A DNA stretch of 64,000 nt from Spirosoma endbachense (lineage in GTDB: Bacteria; Bacteroidota; Bacteroidia; Cytophagales; Spirosomataceae): NCBI RefSeq assembly GCF_010233585.1, contig NZ_CP045997.1, positions 6,283,512-6,347,511 on the forward strand, given 5' to 3'. Below are positions 43,455 through 53,136 of the stretch, piece after piece (within the stretch, counting starts at the first letter, position 1; every line of letters starts with the position of its first letter). The notes under the pieces are model-generated. The model searched no databases. It was not told the DNA's origin and saw only the letters and a program-made list of their open reading frames with translations. The translations under genes were made by a program, and so were the position numbers.

Positions 43455-44750
43455 ATGTCGAACAAGTTTAACGCCAACGCGCTCACTGAATATAGCAAGT
43501 CCTACGCCCGTCGGACAGCCTCCGACTTTTACCAGCATCACTCAACCATCAACGGCCAGCAAATTCTGTCACTGACGCCCATCAGTCAGATTAACCTGTT
43601 CGTCATCAGTAGCTTGTCGGATAAATGGCAGGCCGACGCCGAGAAATTTCGCAGCCCGTATTTCGATTTCTCAAGCGCCGACGTACAGGAAGCCTTGCAG
43701 AATTTCATGAACATTGTATCGCAATATATTTCTGTTCGGCGCGAACACCTGGAACCGCTGCTTGCCGATGCCACTCGCCGGACAATTACCATGATTTTCG
43801 ACCCGAGGGCCTATTTTGATGATATCCTGCGCAGTCAGCCTGAGTTTACACTTACGGCTCCGGCCCTAAAACAAATTACACGATACACAAAAATAAATCA
43901 GTTCATTCCGGCTCATATTACTCAACGAATGAATGGGAAACCTTTTGTGTATGTCAATCAGGCTTTGGGGTATCTGGATGAAGCCCTAACGCAGCGAGGC
44001 CATGAGCTGGAACATTACGATAAGTTTGTTACTCTGTTTTCGGAAAAAGTGCCGATGAATGTATCGGCTCTACTGCGCAGCCACGTACCCGATACTATTC
44101 CGGTAGCACCGGGGCGGTCATTTTTCGATACCGCTATAGAATCATCGGTTCCACCTGCTCCGTTAGTACCGATAGATAATACGGCACCAATGGGCAGTGC
44201 AGACGCAAATTCATCAGTTACCACAGTACCGCCAGCGTTACCTCCCCAGCCTGACCCAATGCCCAAACCTGAATTAGTGGATGATTCTGATTCAGGCGGG
44301 CCAATGTTTCTTGATGGTAGCCCCGCTGGCCCAGAACCTGTTGATCCAATTAGCCAGCCATCACAAGTACAGACCGACGCTATTTCCCACCCTTCTACAG
44401 TTCAGACCAACTCACCGATTCGTTCCGACGAAACAGTACCTACCCTGAACGATACATTACGCGGAGCCACTCCTGCCGAGCCTGCTACGGTTGCCGAAAC
44501 ATTCCATCGGGCACCCATTGAGAGTATTTCGCGCAGCATTTCGCTCAATCAAAAATTTCGTTTCATTAACCAGCTCTTTAACGGTAACTCCAGTGCTTAT
44601 AATCAAGCTATCGAGGAAATCGATACACTGAACAATTACGGGCAGGCGCTCGATCTCATTTCCTATCGGTATGCGTCACAATATCTTTGGGATATGAGCA
44701 GCGATGAGGTTAGTGAACTGGTTGAAATCCTGAAACGTCGATTTTCCTGA
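43455..44750 (+). CDS. hypothetical protein with disordered middle region
   Basis: This 431-residue protein has a folded-looking N-terminal part (about 1-215) with helices such as LTEYSKSYARRTASDFYQHHS, ADVQEALQNFMNIVSQYISVRREHLEPLL and FVYVNQALGYLDEALTQR. A Pro/Asp/Ser-rich low-complexity stretch follows at about 235-360, and a C-terminal domain of about 70 residues (ISLNQKFRFINQLFNGNSSAYNQAIEEIDTL). The C-terminal part matches a pattern seen in several Bacteroidota proteins whose function is unknown. I start at ATG 43455. The nearby promoter-like TTTATCTTTAC (about 43424) is upstream. No signal peptide is seen, so it is probably cytoplasmic. Confidence 0.65.
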   Translation: MSNKFNANALTEYSKSYARRTASDFYQHHSTINGQQILSLTPISQINLFVISSLSDKWQADAEKFRSPYFDFSSADVQEALQNFMNIVSQYISVRREHLEPLLADATRRTITMIFDPRAYFDDILRSQPEFTLTAPALKQITRYTKINQFIPAHITQRMNGKPFVYVNQALGYLDEALTQRGHELEHYDKFVTLFSEKVPMNVSALLRSHVPDTIPVAPGRSFFDTAIESSVPPAPLVPIDNTAPMGSADANSSVTTVPPALPPQPDPMPKPELVDDSDSGGPMFLDGSPAGPEPVDPISQPSQVQTDAISHPSTVQTNSPIRSDETVPTLNDTLRGATPAEPATVAETFHRAPIESISRSISLNQKFRFINQLFNGNSSAYNQAIEEIDTLNNYGQALDLISYRYASQYLWDMSSDEVSELVEILKRRFS

Positions 44751-44880
44751 TGGCTGAACAGTAGGCTCGCCATTGTACTTACACAAATCCATTTGGTTAC
44801 TTATTTTAAGGAGTCACGTCCAATAAAGTAACCTGATTAAGCCGTGTAAGTGCATAAGTTATCCAACTATTCAGACAATT

Positions 44881-46974
44881 GTGCGTTCTATCTACCTGTT
44901 CCTTATAGGCGGTTGGCTAATCACTGTCTCTGCCATTGCCCAGCAGAATCAGCCAAATCGGGATGCCGACCGTTCCGATGCGGTGAGTCGTTCTTTACAG
45001 GATCTGTTTCCTGTGCAAACCGAGGGAATTGATTATCAGTCGGTTTATGAGGCATTGACCCAGCTTTATGCCAATCCGCTCGATCTGAACACGGCTACCC
45101 GCGACGAGTTGGAAACCACTTATCTGCTTACCGAACGTCAGCTAAGTAGCCTGGAAACTTATCGCCTGGCTTTTGGTGATTTGTTGTCTATCTACGAACT
45201 TCAGGCCGTACCTGACTTCGATCTGCCAACGATCCGCCGACTAATCCCTTTTGTGACCGTAGCTGGTAATCCCCGGTTATTCGGCACTTTACCGACGCCA
45301 ACTGACAATTACTTAATCGTACGCTACGAACAAACTCTGGAGCAACAGAAAGGCTTTTCAGAGGCCATGCCTGACAAAAACGGCAAGCTCCCCACACATT
45401 TTCTCGGCAATTCACAGCAATGGTATGCCCGCTATCGGTACAGTCGACCGCGAGCTTTTAGCATTGGCCTGACGATAGAGAAAGACCCTGGCGAAACAAT
45501 GGGTTGGCAACCATCGGCCCGGCGGTATGGAATCGATTATGTCTCGTTTCATGCACAGCTACAAAATCGCGGCCGTTGGCGGAATATCCTGCTTGGCGAT
45601 TATCAATTGCAGATTGGGCAGGGTTTAGTGCTATCGGCAGGATTTGTTCTGGGCAAAAGCGCAGAGACTGTACAGACCGTTCGACGGCCAACCCTAGGAG
45701 CCCGGCCCTACACGTCACTAACCGAGTATGGCTACTTTCGAGGTGGAATAGCTACCTATGCGATTCGTCCAGAACTGGAACTTACGCTGTTTGTTGCCAG
45801 TATTAGGCGTGACGCCAACACGACAATAGATTCAGCAGGAAAAGGACCTATTGCTACATCACTACAAACATCAGGCTTACATCGTACCCAATCGGAACTA
45901 GACGACCAGGGAAGTCTACTCGAAACAACTATCGGAACACATTTACTTTATCACAACAAAAAAAGTTTACAGCTGGGTTTTACTGCGCTAAGAACATCGT
46001 TCGATAAATTTTATCAGCGACGCAATTTGCCTTACAATCAGTACGAATTTACTGGCAATCAAAACCTTGTCGTTGGCTTTCATGGTGGTTATGTCTGGCA
46101 CAACTGGAATTTTTTCAGCGAAATAGCCCGTAGCACCGGTTCAGAAAGTAATTCAGGTGGTATTGGGGCAATCGCTGGCACATTGGCCAGTTTGACAAAA
46201 AAACTGGACATAGCCGTCGCACTCCGGCACTACGACCGAAATTTTCATAGTTTTTATGGCAACTCATTCAGTGAAGGTAGCCGTAATAGTAATGAATCAG
46301 GTGCATATCTGGGCCTGAAGTATACCCTTTACAGAAAGCTAACGCTAGGAGGTTTTGTCGATTATTTTCGTTTCCCATGGCTTAAATACCTGGTCGATAA
46401 ACCATCCCGCGGTTTCGACTATTTGTTACAGGCCCGGTATACGCCAAATCGAAAAACGGCTTTCTATGTCGTTTATCATGAAGAGCACAAAGAAAAAAAC
46501 GTACCTGATAGCGACCCTAAAGTCACGGTCGGCACAACACGCCGGAACCTGGCTTTGAATGCAGACTATACACCTACGCATGGATTATCTTTACGATCGC
46601 GCATACAGTGGGGCCAATTTGTTTATGCAGGGCAATCGCCTTCAACTGGTTTCGTTCTGGTGCAGGATGCTACGTGGGCTATTCGTCGGCTAAGTTTAAG
46701 CAGTCGGGTCGCATTATTCGGAACGGATGATTACGACAGCCGTCAATACGTTTATGAGCGCGATGTTCTGTATGCTTTCTCTTTCCCGGCCTATTTCAAT
46801 CATGGTCTGCGGCATTACCTGATAGCGCAATATAACCTGACCAGGCATTTCGCGATCTGGGTTCGTTGGGCGCGTACTGACTTTACCAATCAAACTACTG
46901 TTGGCTCAGACCTCGACCAGATCAACGCTTCTCACAAATCGGAACTGAAAATCCAGGCGCGGTGGCAATTCTAA
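44881..46974 (+). CDS. helix-hairpin-helix domain outer-membrane-type protein
   Basis: This 697-residue protein begins with GTG and a signal peptide (SIYLFLIGGWLITVSAIAQ). At about 55-130 it has ComEA-like helix-hairpin-helix motifs (PLDLNTATRDELETTYLLT and FGDLLSIYELQAVPDF). The remaining roughly 550 residues look like an outer-membrane beta-barrel, with many alternating-hydrophobicity strands and aromatic girdles and the final residues KIQARWQF. Such HhH-plus-barrel proteins are common and uncharacterised in Bacteroidota. They may act in DNA uptake or be named by fold only. The gene is preceded by an intergenic gap of 130 bases after the 431-aa gene. Confidence 0.75.
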   Translation: MRSIYLFLIGGWLITVSAIAQQNQPNRDADRSDAVSRSLQDLFPVQTEGIDYQSVYEALTQLYANPLDLNTATRDELETTYLLTERQLSSLETYRLAFGDLLSIYELQAVPDFDLPTIRRLIPFVTVAGNPRLFGTLPTPTDNYLIVRYEQTLEQQKGFSEAMPDKNGKLPTHFLGNSQQWYARYRYSRPRAFSIGLTIEKDPGETMGWQPSARRYGIDYVSFHAQLQNRGRWRNILLGDYQLQIGQGLVLSAGFVLGKSAETVQTVRRPTLGARPYTSLTEYGYFRGGIATYAIRPELELTLFVASIRRDANTTIDSAGKGPIATSLQTSGLHRTQSELDDQGSLLETTIGTHLLYHNKKSLQLGFTALRTSFDKFYQRRNLPYNQYEFTGNQNLVVGFHGGYVWHNWNFFSEIARSTGSESNSGGIGAIAGTLASLTKKLDIAVALRHYDRNFHSFYGNSFSEGSRNSNESGAYLGLKYTLYRKLTLGGFVDYFRFPWLKYLVDKPSRGFDYLLQARYTPNRKTAFYVVYHEEHKEKNVPDSDPKVTVGTTRRNLALNADYTPTHGLSLRSRIQWGQFVYAGQSPSTGFVLVQDATWAIRRLSLSSRVALFGTDDYDSRQYVYERDVLYAFSFPAYFNHGLRHYLIAQYNLTRHFAIWVRWARTDFTNQTTVGSDLDQINASHKSELKIQARWQF

Positions 46975-46997
46975 CCAGGTCGACTTTTTATGAGTCT

Positions 46998-49259
46998 TTA
47001 CTCAATTAATAACCATTTATAATTTTCCGGCTCAATTTCTACTCGTACTTCTACGTCATACTTCCGGTTTAAGCTATAAACTTTACCCTTTCCGCCATCC
47101 TGTCTAATCACGGCCACTTTATCAAGGCCGGTGTAATAAAGCGGCAGTTTTATGGTCCGGGTAATTTTTGTTTTCAATGGATTGAAAAGCATCACTAATC
47201 CTTTTTCCTTTAGAGAAGGATCTACGTGCATAATCCCATCCCAGTCGCGCCCATCCGGTCGACGAAGGTGAACAAGATCGGCGTTTAAAAGCTGGCGGTA
47301 CTTTTTGTACCAATCAATGACCCGTTTAACCGTCTGCTTCGTTTGTTCGGTATCGTAAAGCCGCGGACCCCGGTAACAGGCCTGCACACCAGCTCCATAA
47401 TACTGCATCATAAGCTGTTCGTAGTCGGCTAGGTGTTCACTGAGTGGTTCCAGTACAGCTTCTGGCCCGCCCCCCTGATATTTTGTCAGCGGTACAAATC
47501 CCCAGCCCATCGCGGGCGTTTTTTCCCAGGTTCCATCAAAGATATTTTGCCGGTTCAGTATCTTCTGCTGCTCCCGGGATAACGAAAAATTTACCTCCCG
47601 GTAACCCAATGCAATCTTGTTGGTACCGTCCATAAAATACCAGTCAGGCGCGTTGATGTAAACCCCTTTCTCGTTTAGAAATCGGTAGAATCCCTTCTGC
47701 ATCTCCATTTGCACCCACTGTGAATCATCGAGCCCTTTATGGCCAGGGTGTTTTGTCGAAGCACAGACATCACCGGGATAAGGACCATCATGTTCTAATA
47801 GATCAAATCCAGTTTCTAGAATAAATCGTTTCAGGCTGTTGAGGTAATTGATTCCCCATCGACTAGCCAGGCAGGGCGCGTGGCCAAAAAATGCTCCCTT
47901 ATCTGGCAAACCAGTTTTCGGATCAATTACGTCGGTGTCATCATCGATCCGGCGGCTGCTGAACAGCGAATAGCCCCCCAATAAAATACCTTTTCCATGA
48001 GCGTAATCAGCTAATTCTTTAAACTTTCGGATGTTAGCGGCACTTGTATCTTCCATGTTCAGGCCACTGCCGAAACTAAGAATAATCATCTCATACCCCG
48101 TTTCTACACATTGATCAACGGCACGCTTTACTGCTTCCGGATCGGTACTGATGAGGTGCATAAATATTGGATTCTGCGTCGTCCAGGGCGCTACGGCTCG
48201 GTAAAACCGTCGACGGGCAAGACCATTGCGCTCCCGATCATACGAATCGAGCAATAATTCATGCGTACGGATCGACGTATATGTCTGCTGAGGTTCCAGG
48301 TCAATACCGACCCCAACAGTAGGATATACTTCCAACACGCAGGGCGTTTCGTAGTTGTAGTTTACCTGTGATGTATAGAGCGAATCGGTCTTCCAATGCG
48401 TTGCCTGATCGGATAGGTCATAGCGCATCGAATTATTGAACGCATAGTTATTTTCAATGTAAATCCGTTGGGGTTTCTTCATCTGTTCGGGTTTCCCGAC
48501 CACCGCCGACTCTTCCTCGGGCATCGCCAGATTCTCGCTGATAACCTGATCGATATGTACTTTTTTCAGGCTCTTATTCTGAATCGTTATCCATTTGCAC
48601 AAGGTCGGAATACCATCATAAAGCGCATAATGCACTGCAACCTCAACGCCTTGTAATTCAGGCTGGTTAGCACCAAACAAGAGCGTTAATTCCTGACCTG
48701 TTGGCTGGTTGCGGGTAGAGGTCCAGGTTCGGGATTGCCAGTTAATGACTGGTTTTAAAGGCGAAACGGTAAAGGATTTGAACTGAAAATCATTTGGGCC
48801 AGCGGTAAAGCTGTCAATCCATTCTTCGCGCAGGTAGGCCTGTTCTTTCTGACCGTATAAACCACCAACCCGGTATGTTTTCTCATCGAGCACCAACATA
48901 GCTTCCGGACGGATTGATCGGACAAACTGCTCACCTGTTGTCAGATTCTGGAAATCGACGGTTGCCAGATTTGGGCTGATGCGAAATCGCCGGGTTATCA
49001 GCCCATTTGACATCACCAGATCCTTACCGCCATTTGCCTGATAGATAGCGGCCTTTTGCGTAACAGGTGTAATAAGCCAGTCACCATTGAAAGTCGTAGG
49101 CTGGTAAACGGGCAATGTTTGGATCTGTGCGAACCCAGTATTTGCCAGTAGTAAATTAAGGCTAATGATCAGTGCGAAAAGGCCATATCTTTTCCCCTTA
49201 ACGAATAAACGACTAAGCCGGGCCAGCATGTTTTGACGAGTCATAGGCATGAAAGCCAA
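46998..49259 (-). CDS. alpha-galactosidase-like glycoside hydrolase, secreted
   Basis: This 753-residue protein has a signal peptide within the first 45 residues (YGLFALIISLNLLLANTGFAQ). An N-terminal beta-sandwich follows (about 50-370, with LVMSNGLITRRFRISP). A catalytic-looking barrel starts at about 395. The barrel shows YEMIILSFGSGLNMEDTS, GILLGGYSLFSSRRI and FDLLEHDGPYPGDVC, which places a probable nucleophile Asp in a YPGD motif. YINAPDWYFMDG may hold the acid. The domain order resembles GH36/clan GH-D alpha-galactosidase-type enzymes, but the family is not certain. It faces the beta-lactamase-like gene upstream, and both are on the same strand, though 56 bases apart. Confidence 0.75.
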   Translation of the reverse strand: MAFMPMTRQNMLARLSRLFVKGKRYGLFALIISLNLLLANTGFAQIQTLPVYQPTTFNGDWLITPVTQKAAIYQANGGKDLVMSNGLITRRFRISPNLATVDFQNLTTGEQFVRSIRPEAMLVLDEKTYRVGGLYGQKEQAYLREEWIDSFTAGPNDFQFKSFTVSPLKPVINWQSRTWTSTRNQPTGQELTLLFGANQPELQGVEVAVHYALYDGIPTLCKWITIQNKSLKKVHIDQVISENLAMPEEESAVVGKPEQMKKPQRIYIENNYAFNNSMRYDLSDQATHWKTDSLYTSQVNYNYETPCVLEVYPTVGVGIDLEPQQTYTSIRTHELLLDSYDRERNGLARRRFYRAVAPWTTQNPIFMHLISTDPEAVKRAVDQCVETGYEMIILSFGSGLNMEDTSAANIRKFKELADYAHGKGILLGGYSLFSSRRIDDDTDVIDPKTGLPDKGAFFGHAPCLASRWGINYLNSLKRFILETGFDLLEHDGPYPGDVCASTKHPGHKGLDDSQWVQMEMQKGFYRFLNEKGVYINAPDWYFMDGTNKIALGYREVNFSLSREQQKILNRQNIFDGTWEKTPAMGWGFVPLTKYQGGGPEAVLEPLSEHLADYEQLMMQYYGAGVQACYRGPRLYDTEQTKQTVKRVIDWYKKYRQLLNADLVHLRRPDGRDWDGIMHVDPSLKEKGLVMLFNPLKTKITRTIKLPLYYTGLDKVAVIRQDGGKGKVYSLNRKYDVEVRVEIEPENYKWLLIE

Positions 49260-49315
49260 TGATTGGTAACGATTTACCCAACCTTTGCATCGTCCACAAA
49301 AAATTGTCGCTCAAC

Positions 49316-50617
49316 TCAATTATCAACATCCTTCACCGGGGGCCGATTATCATTATTTCGTTTTTCATAGGTAAGGCGAAACAGGCTCAAATCAGGAGCA
49401 TACTGCCGCTTACGCTTTAATTCATAGCCGTAAATCGTCTGGCCGAGCTGATACATGAACGGATGCCCTACACTGTCAAATTCATACTTATCGTCGTTCA
49501 ATATGCCGTCGCTGTTGACGTAGATCGTTGCCGTTAGCATGTATTCGATCCTGTTTTTAAAATCCGCTACATAGGAGGCATCGGTCAGAAAACCATAGGC
49601 CCAGCCAACCTTATTGAACACCCGCACACCTTCGGGCATCTGGTGGTGGAGACTATCCATAAAAAAGAACTTTACGTAGCTGTCGTAATACTGTTTCGCA
49701 TCGTATTTCGGATAATTGGTTTCGCCGGGGTATTGCGACAGGTATTGATATAAAAATCTGTAATCATCGGCCGTCAGTTTAAACCGCTGTTTGGCCGGGA
49801 CAGATAATGGGAACATCACGGATTGCAGAACCTGCTGGAATGCTTCGAGTGGAAATTTATTTCGCTCGGTGAAATCAAATGGCTGATTGACCAGGCTATC
49901 TTTCACGTAAAACCCTTTTCCAAGTTTCGCAACCCGCCGAAAATCAAATGGATCGGTATTGTTAGCCGCAGGTTGCGCGTAGATCAGCGCCCCGTTTTTC
50001 TGAATAAATCGGATAGGATTTGTGTGGCGATTTTCGTCGGCGGTCATGCGAACGAACCGGTGCGTAATGCGGGTATCCAGGTATCCTTTTGCGTGCAACG
50101 AACGATTGATCGCGCTTTGACCCACAAACTCATACATACGGCTATAGGCATCGTTATCGCTGACCAGAAATGCTTTCCTGATAAAATGGGCAATAGATGG
50201 ATAGCCGGTTTCGGAGGTTTCATCCTGCCATTCTTTCGTTTGCTTGCTATAGGCGCTATCAAACTGCATGGCGGTGAACTTTGTTACCTGCTGATCCTTA
50301 AGGCCATTCAGTTTTTCCAGCGAGAGCAGGGCAAGCGGCAGTTTTACTGTCGATGCAGGGTTAAAGTAGTTTGTACTATCTACGTTGAAATAATAATTTA
50401 TAAACGTGGGATTATTGTTCTTATCCCGATTGATCTGGGTATAAATAATCTGGAGCCGATAGGTATCTGGATGCCGAATAACTTCCTGAAAAATAGAACG
50501 TTGATTGGTCTCAAACAGATTCGTCAGTACAGCATCTGTTCGAGGCTGAGCGTAGCTGACGGTTATCGACCAACAAAAGAATAGAACGCTGATGAAGACT
50601 TTCATTGATTGTTTCAT
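49316..50617 (-). CDS. class A beta-lactamase-like serine hydrolase, secreted
   Basis: This 433-residue protein has a signal peptide (residues 1-23) and a serine-dependent beta-lactamase fold. The SxxK motif is S89-T-V-K92 in NPASTVKLPLALLSLEKL. The SDN-type motif appears as VSDNDAYSRMYE. A K-x-G motif is in FNKVGWAYGFLTDASYV, which replaces KTG. An Asp/Glu-rich C-terminal extension (about 390-433) is unusual. Genuine class A enzymes are about 290 residues, so this protein has extra N-terminal and C-terminal parts and may be a peptidase or non-resistance homologue. No antibiotic role is implied. Confidence 0.8.
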   Translation of the reverse strand: MKQSMKVFISVLFFCWSITVSYAQPRTDAVLTNLFETNQRSIFQEVIRHPDTYRLQIIYTQINRDKNNNPTFINYYFNVDSTNYFNPASTVKLPLALLSLEKLNGLKDQQVTKFTAMQFDSAYSKQTKEWQDETSETGYPSIAHFIRKAFLVSDNDAYSRMYEFVGQSAINRSLHAKGYLDTRITHRFVRMTADENRHTNPIRFIQKNGALIYAQPAANNTDPFDFRRVAKLGKGFYVKDSLVNQPFDFTERNKFPLEAFQQVLQSVMFPLSVPAKQRFKLTADDYRFLYQYLSQYPGETNYPKYDAKQYYDSYVKFFFMDSLHHQMPEGVRVFNKVGWAYGFLTDASYVADFKNRIEYMLTATIYVNSDGILNDDKYEFDSVGHPFMYQLGQTIYGYELKRKRQYAPDLSLFRLTYEKRNNDNRPPVKDVDN

Positions 50618-50634
50618 ACGTATTGCCTACTCGT

Positions 50635-51009
50635 TTATAGAACTTGCTGAGCAAATAACCGGGTGAGCGTTTCGCCCGCATCGGCACACAACCCCGGATG
50701 AACCGGCGAGGTTTGTACAACCGTACTGCGCGTAGCCGTCAGCCACCGAAACCGTTCGGCGATTGGAAGATTACCAATTGTTCCACCTTCGGCGCGACCT
50801 GCACAAATTCGCTGAAAGGCGCGAAGCCGTTCGTCAAGCTCCAGTAGATCCAGTTCGGTTGAAAAAGCGCGAAGCCGCTCACCATTCAGTTCAAACATCG
50901 TTTGCAGAAAACCCTGCCCACGACAATATAAAATGACACCGACGTTGAGAAACTCATCGCGGTCAACCCGCGGCATTACCCGGATTACGGCGTACTCATA
51001 CACGTGCAT
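50635..51009 (-). CDS. DUF3037 protein
   Basis: This 124-residue protein begins MHVYEYAVIRVMPRVDRDEFLNVGVILYC, which is the DUF3037 signature, and continues with FLQTMFELNGERLRAF and a C-terminal TSPVHPGLCADAGETLTRLF. DUF3037 has no known biochemical activity. Its gene starts 13 bases inside the end of the HipA-kinase gene, a translational overlap on the same strand, which ties their expression. I use the ATG at 51009 because the DUF begins exactly there. The pairing with HipA-like kinases recurs in other genomes, from memory, but its meaning is unknown. Confidence 0.88.
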   Translation of the reverse strand: MHVYEYAVIRVMPRVDRDEFLNVGVILYCRGQGFLQTMFELNGERLRAFSTELDLLELDERLRAFQRICAGRAEGGTIGNLPIAERFRWLTATRSTVVQTSPVHPGLCADAGETLTRLFAQQVL

Positions 51010-51826
51010 TTCGGGCCTCCTTTGCTGCGTTGACAAAAATTTCTGATCTGGCGACCCGAGTCTCCAAAAATTGAGCATAGACCACCCGCTGCTCATCCGC
51101 CGATTCGGTCATCGACTGGTTCGTCAGCCATTCGTCGGGAATTAACGCAACGATTGACTGAATCCGGTCGGCGGTAAGAATCTGCCGAAAATCGACATCA
51201 ACCGCATCGAGGTCTGTAGCCTTGGGTAGTAAGACGTGGTCCTTGATCTGCGAAAACGGACGCAGACTCTGCTCGGGCCAATTGGGTCCGGTATGATGAA
51301 CATATAGGGCCGCACCATGATCAATCAGCCATAGTTCCTTATGCCACATCAACATATTGGTATTTCGGGCGGTGCGATCGACATTCATCACAAACGCATC
51401 GAGCCAAACAATCTGCGAAGCTAAACGCGCATCGACACCATTCAGAATGGGGTCAAATGTAATGGAACCCGACAGGTAGTGAAGTGCCAGATTAAGGCCT
51501 TCACTGGCGCGGAGCAGATCCTGAATTTCTTCGTCTGGTTCCGTACGACCAAAGGCCGAATCAAGGTTGGCGAACACAATTTCCGGCACGCGCAAACCAA
51601 GGGTTCTGGCAATCTCCCCGGCTACCAGTTCGGCAATGAGGGCATTGGTGCCCTGGCCAGCCCCTCGAAATTTCAATACATACAAAAAATCATCATCGGC
51701 CTCAACAAGAGCAGGCAGAGAGCCTCCCTCACGCAACGGTTTTCCGTAGCGTATCACATTGACGGTTCGGAGCTCAGGTTTCGTATTACTCACTAGTACA
51801 AAGTTCAATATTGAATCAGCACTCAC
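50996..51826 (-). CDS. HipA-family kinase
   Basis: This protein of about 276 residues is a HipA-like kinase without the N-terminal HipA dimerisation domain. The ATP-binding Lys is in FLYVLKFRGAGQGTNALIAELVAGEIARTL. The catalytic loop is NVDRTARNTNML, with Asp and Asn. The metal-binding segment appears as IDHGAALYVHH, in place of DFG. There is no HipB-type HTH gene beside it; instead a DUF3037 gene overlaps its end. No ATG suits the family start. I give GTG at 51826; GTG at 51793 or TTG at 51901 are alternatives. It may be the toxin half of an unusual pair or a house-keeping kinase. Confidence 0.8.
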   Translation of the reverse strand: MSADSILNFVLVSNTKPELRTVNVIRYGKPLREGGSLPALVEADDDFLYVLKFRGAGQGTNALIAELVAGEIARTLGLRVPEIVFANLDSAFGRTEPDEEIQDLLRASEGLNLALHYLSGSITFDPILNGVDARLASQIVWLDAFVMNVDRTARNTNMLMWHKELWLIDHGAALYVHHTGPNWPEQSLRPFSQIKDHVLLPKATDLDAVDVDFRQILTADRIQSIVALIPDEWLTNQSMTESADEQRVVYAQFLETRVARSEIFVNAAKEARNARV

Positions 51827-52065
51827 TTTACAGGCCCCACGCCTAAATTCAGCAGAAATGTCCGGGAAATTTAAGCCGTTTTTCGCACATATCAGGTTCA
51901 AACGGCCTAATAGACCGAATTAACAGGGCGTTTCGCGCTCAGTTAGCTTGCTGCACCTACCTACCTCCCGAAAACAGTTTGGCTATTTTTCAGCGACCAC
52001 GCAGGAATGTTTCCGATTTTATCCGCTACATTCGTTTAGATTTATTCTAAATAAATGCCCAGGCG

Positions 52066-52133
52066 TTTCGCTTCGAGCCGTGCCACGGTTACTAATTATG
52101 CGTAAACAAACCGTGGCACGACTCGAAGCGAAA
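52066..52133. repeat. long hairpin repeat R3 with AACCGTGGCACG core
   Basis: Positions 52066-52090 and 52109-52133 form a 25-bp inverted repeat with one mismatch. The left arm is TTTCGCTTCGAGCCGTGCCACGGTT, read inwards. The element is between two divergent genes, so it is not a simple terminator. Confidence 0.8.
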
Positions 52134-52179
52134 TTCCTAATACCGTTTAGCGTACCGTTCTTTTAACATAACATAGATC

Positions 52180-53004
52180 ATGAATACAAGACCACGTCGG
52201 CCGATCATACTTGAGTTGGTGCAAGTTGTTCAGTTTACGGACATAACCCCGCATATGCGCCGGATTACCGTCAGTAGCGACGAGTTGATTGGGTTAGAAG
52301 GTCTGATGCCCGGCATTCATCTTAAACTTTTGCTGCCCCAGCCTGGTCAGGAGAAGCCTATTCTGCCCACATTCGACGCAAATGGACAGCCTCTACCACC
52401 ACCCGAAGAAGGACTTCCAGCAGTGCGAACTTATACGGTCCGTTCGTACGAACCAATAACTGGCGAATTAGCGATCGATTTCGTCCTTCACGGCGACGAA
52501 GGCCCTGCCTCTGCCTGGGCAACTCAGGTAGCAGTTGGTAACTACTTGGGTATTGCCCTGCGTCCCGGCATCTCCTACCGTGAAGCTGACTGGTATCTAC
52601 TGGCGGGTGACCAAACCGCTCTCCCGGCGATCAGTGCCATTCTTGAGCTTTTACCAGCAACGGCTAAAGGTCTGGCCTTTATTGAGATTCCCGACGAAAC
52701 GGAGGAACAACAGCTTGAATTTGACGCTGATATTCAGGTCCGTTGGCTACATAGAAACGGCATTGAAGCGGGTAAAAGCGAGGTTTTACATGAGGCCATA
52801 CACACGGCTACCATACCAGCCGGTCATACCGAAAACCGCTTTGTCTGGGTCGCAACCGAAGTATTGGCGGCCAAACAAATCCGCGATTACCTGCGCATGA
52901 AACACCAGCTTGCCAACCATGAATTACACGTGGCGGCTTACTGGAAACTCGGCATGAGCGAAGAAGCCTATCATGAACTGCGCCACCGGCAGGCAGAACA
53001 ATAG
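52180..53004 (+). CDS. siderophore-interacting protein (FAD-binding reductase)
   Basis: This 274-residue protein belongs to the SIP/ViuB family, which reduces ferric siderophores with NAD(P)H and FAD to release iron. The FAD-binding domain shows VVQFTDITPHMRRITVSS and the AVRTYTVRSYEP motif (RxYTxR). FVLHGDEGPASAWATQVAVGNYLGI follows. The NAD-binding domain shows WYLLAGDQTALPAISAILELLP. The C-terminal end has the typical ELHVAAYWKLGMSEEAYHEL, close to the family consensus YWR.G..EE. It is preceded by hairpin R3 and has no siderophore genes adjacent. Confidence 0.92.
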   Translation: MNTRPRRPIILELVQVVQFTDITPHMRRITVSSDELIGLEGLMPGIHLKLLLPQPGQEKPILPTFDANGQPLPPPEEGLPAVRTYTVRSYEPITGELAIDFVLHGDEGPASAWATQVAVGNYLGIALRPGISYREADWYLLAGDQTALPAISAILELLPATAKGLAFIEIPDETEEQQLEFDADIQVRWLHRNGIEAGKSEVLHEAIHTATIPAGHTENRFVWVATEVLAAKQIRDYLRMKHQLANHELHVAAYWKLGMSEEAYHELRHRQAEQ

Positions 53005-53136
53005 TTCATAATTCGTAGTATATCTTCTATTCGTACAAGGTAGTTTTGTTTGTATTGGCCTTTTATCCTTCATGAAACCCCGATAAGTGGATAACTTGAG
53101 GTAAATGTTACGACGTCAAACAAACCACCTGGCTTT

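Noticed and set aside
49823..50584. Long 253-codon antisense frame in the beta-lactamase-like gene
   Set aside because: The sense frame has signal peptide and active-site motifs; the antisense frame has none and is explained by codon bias.
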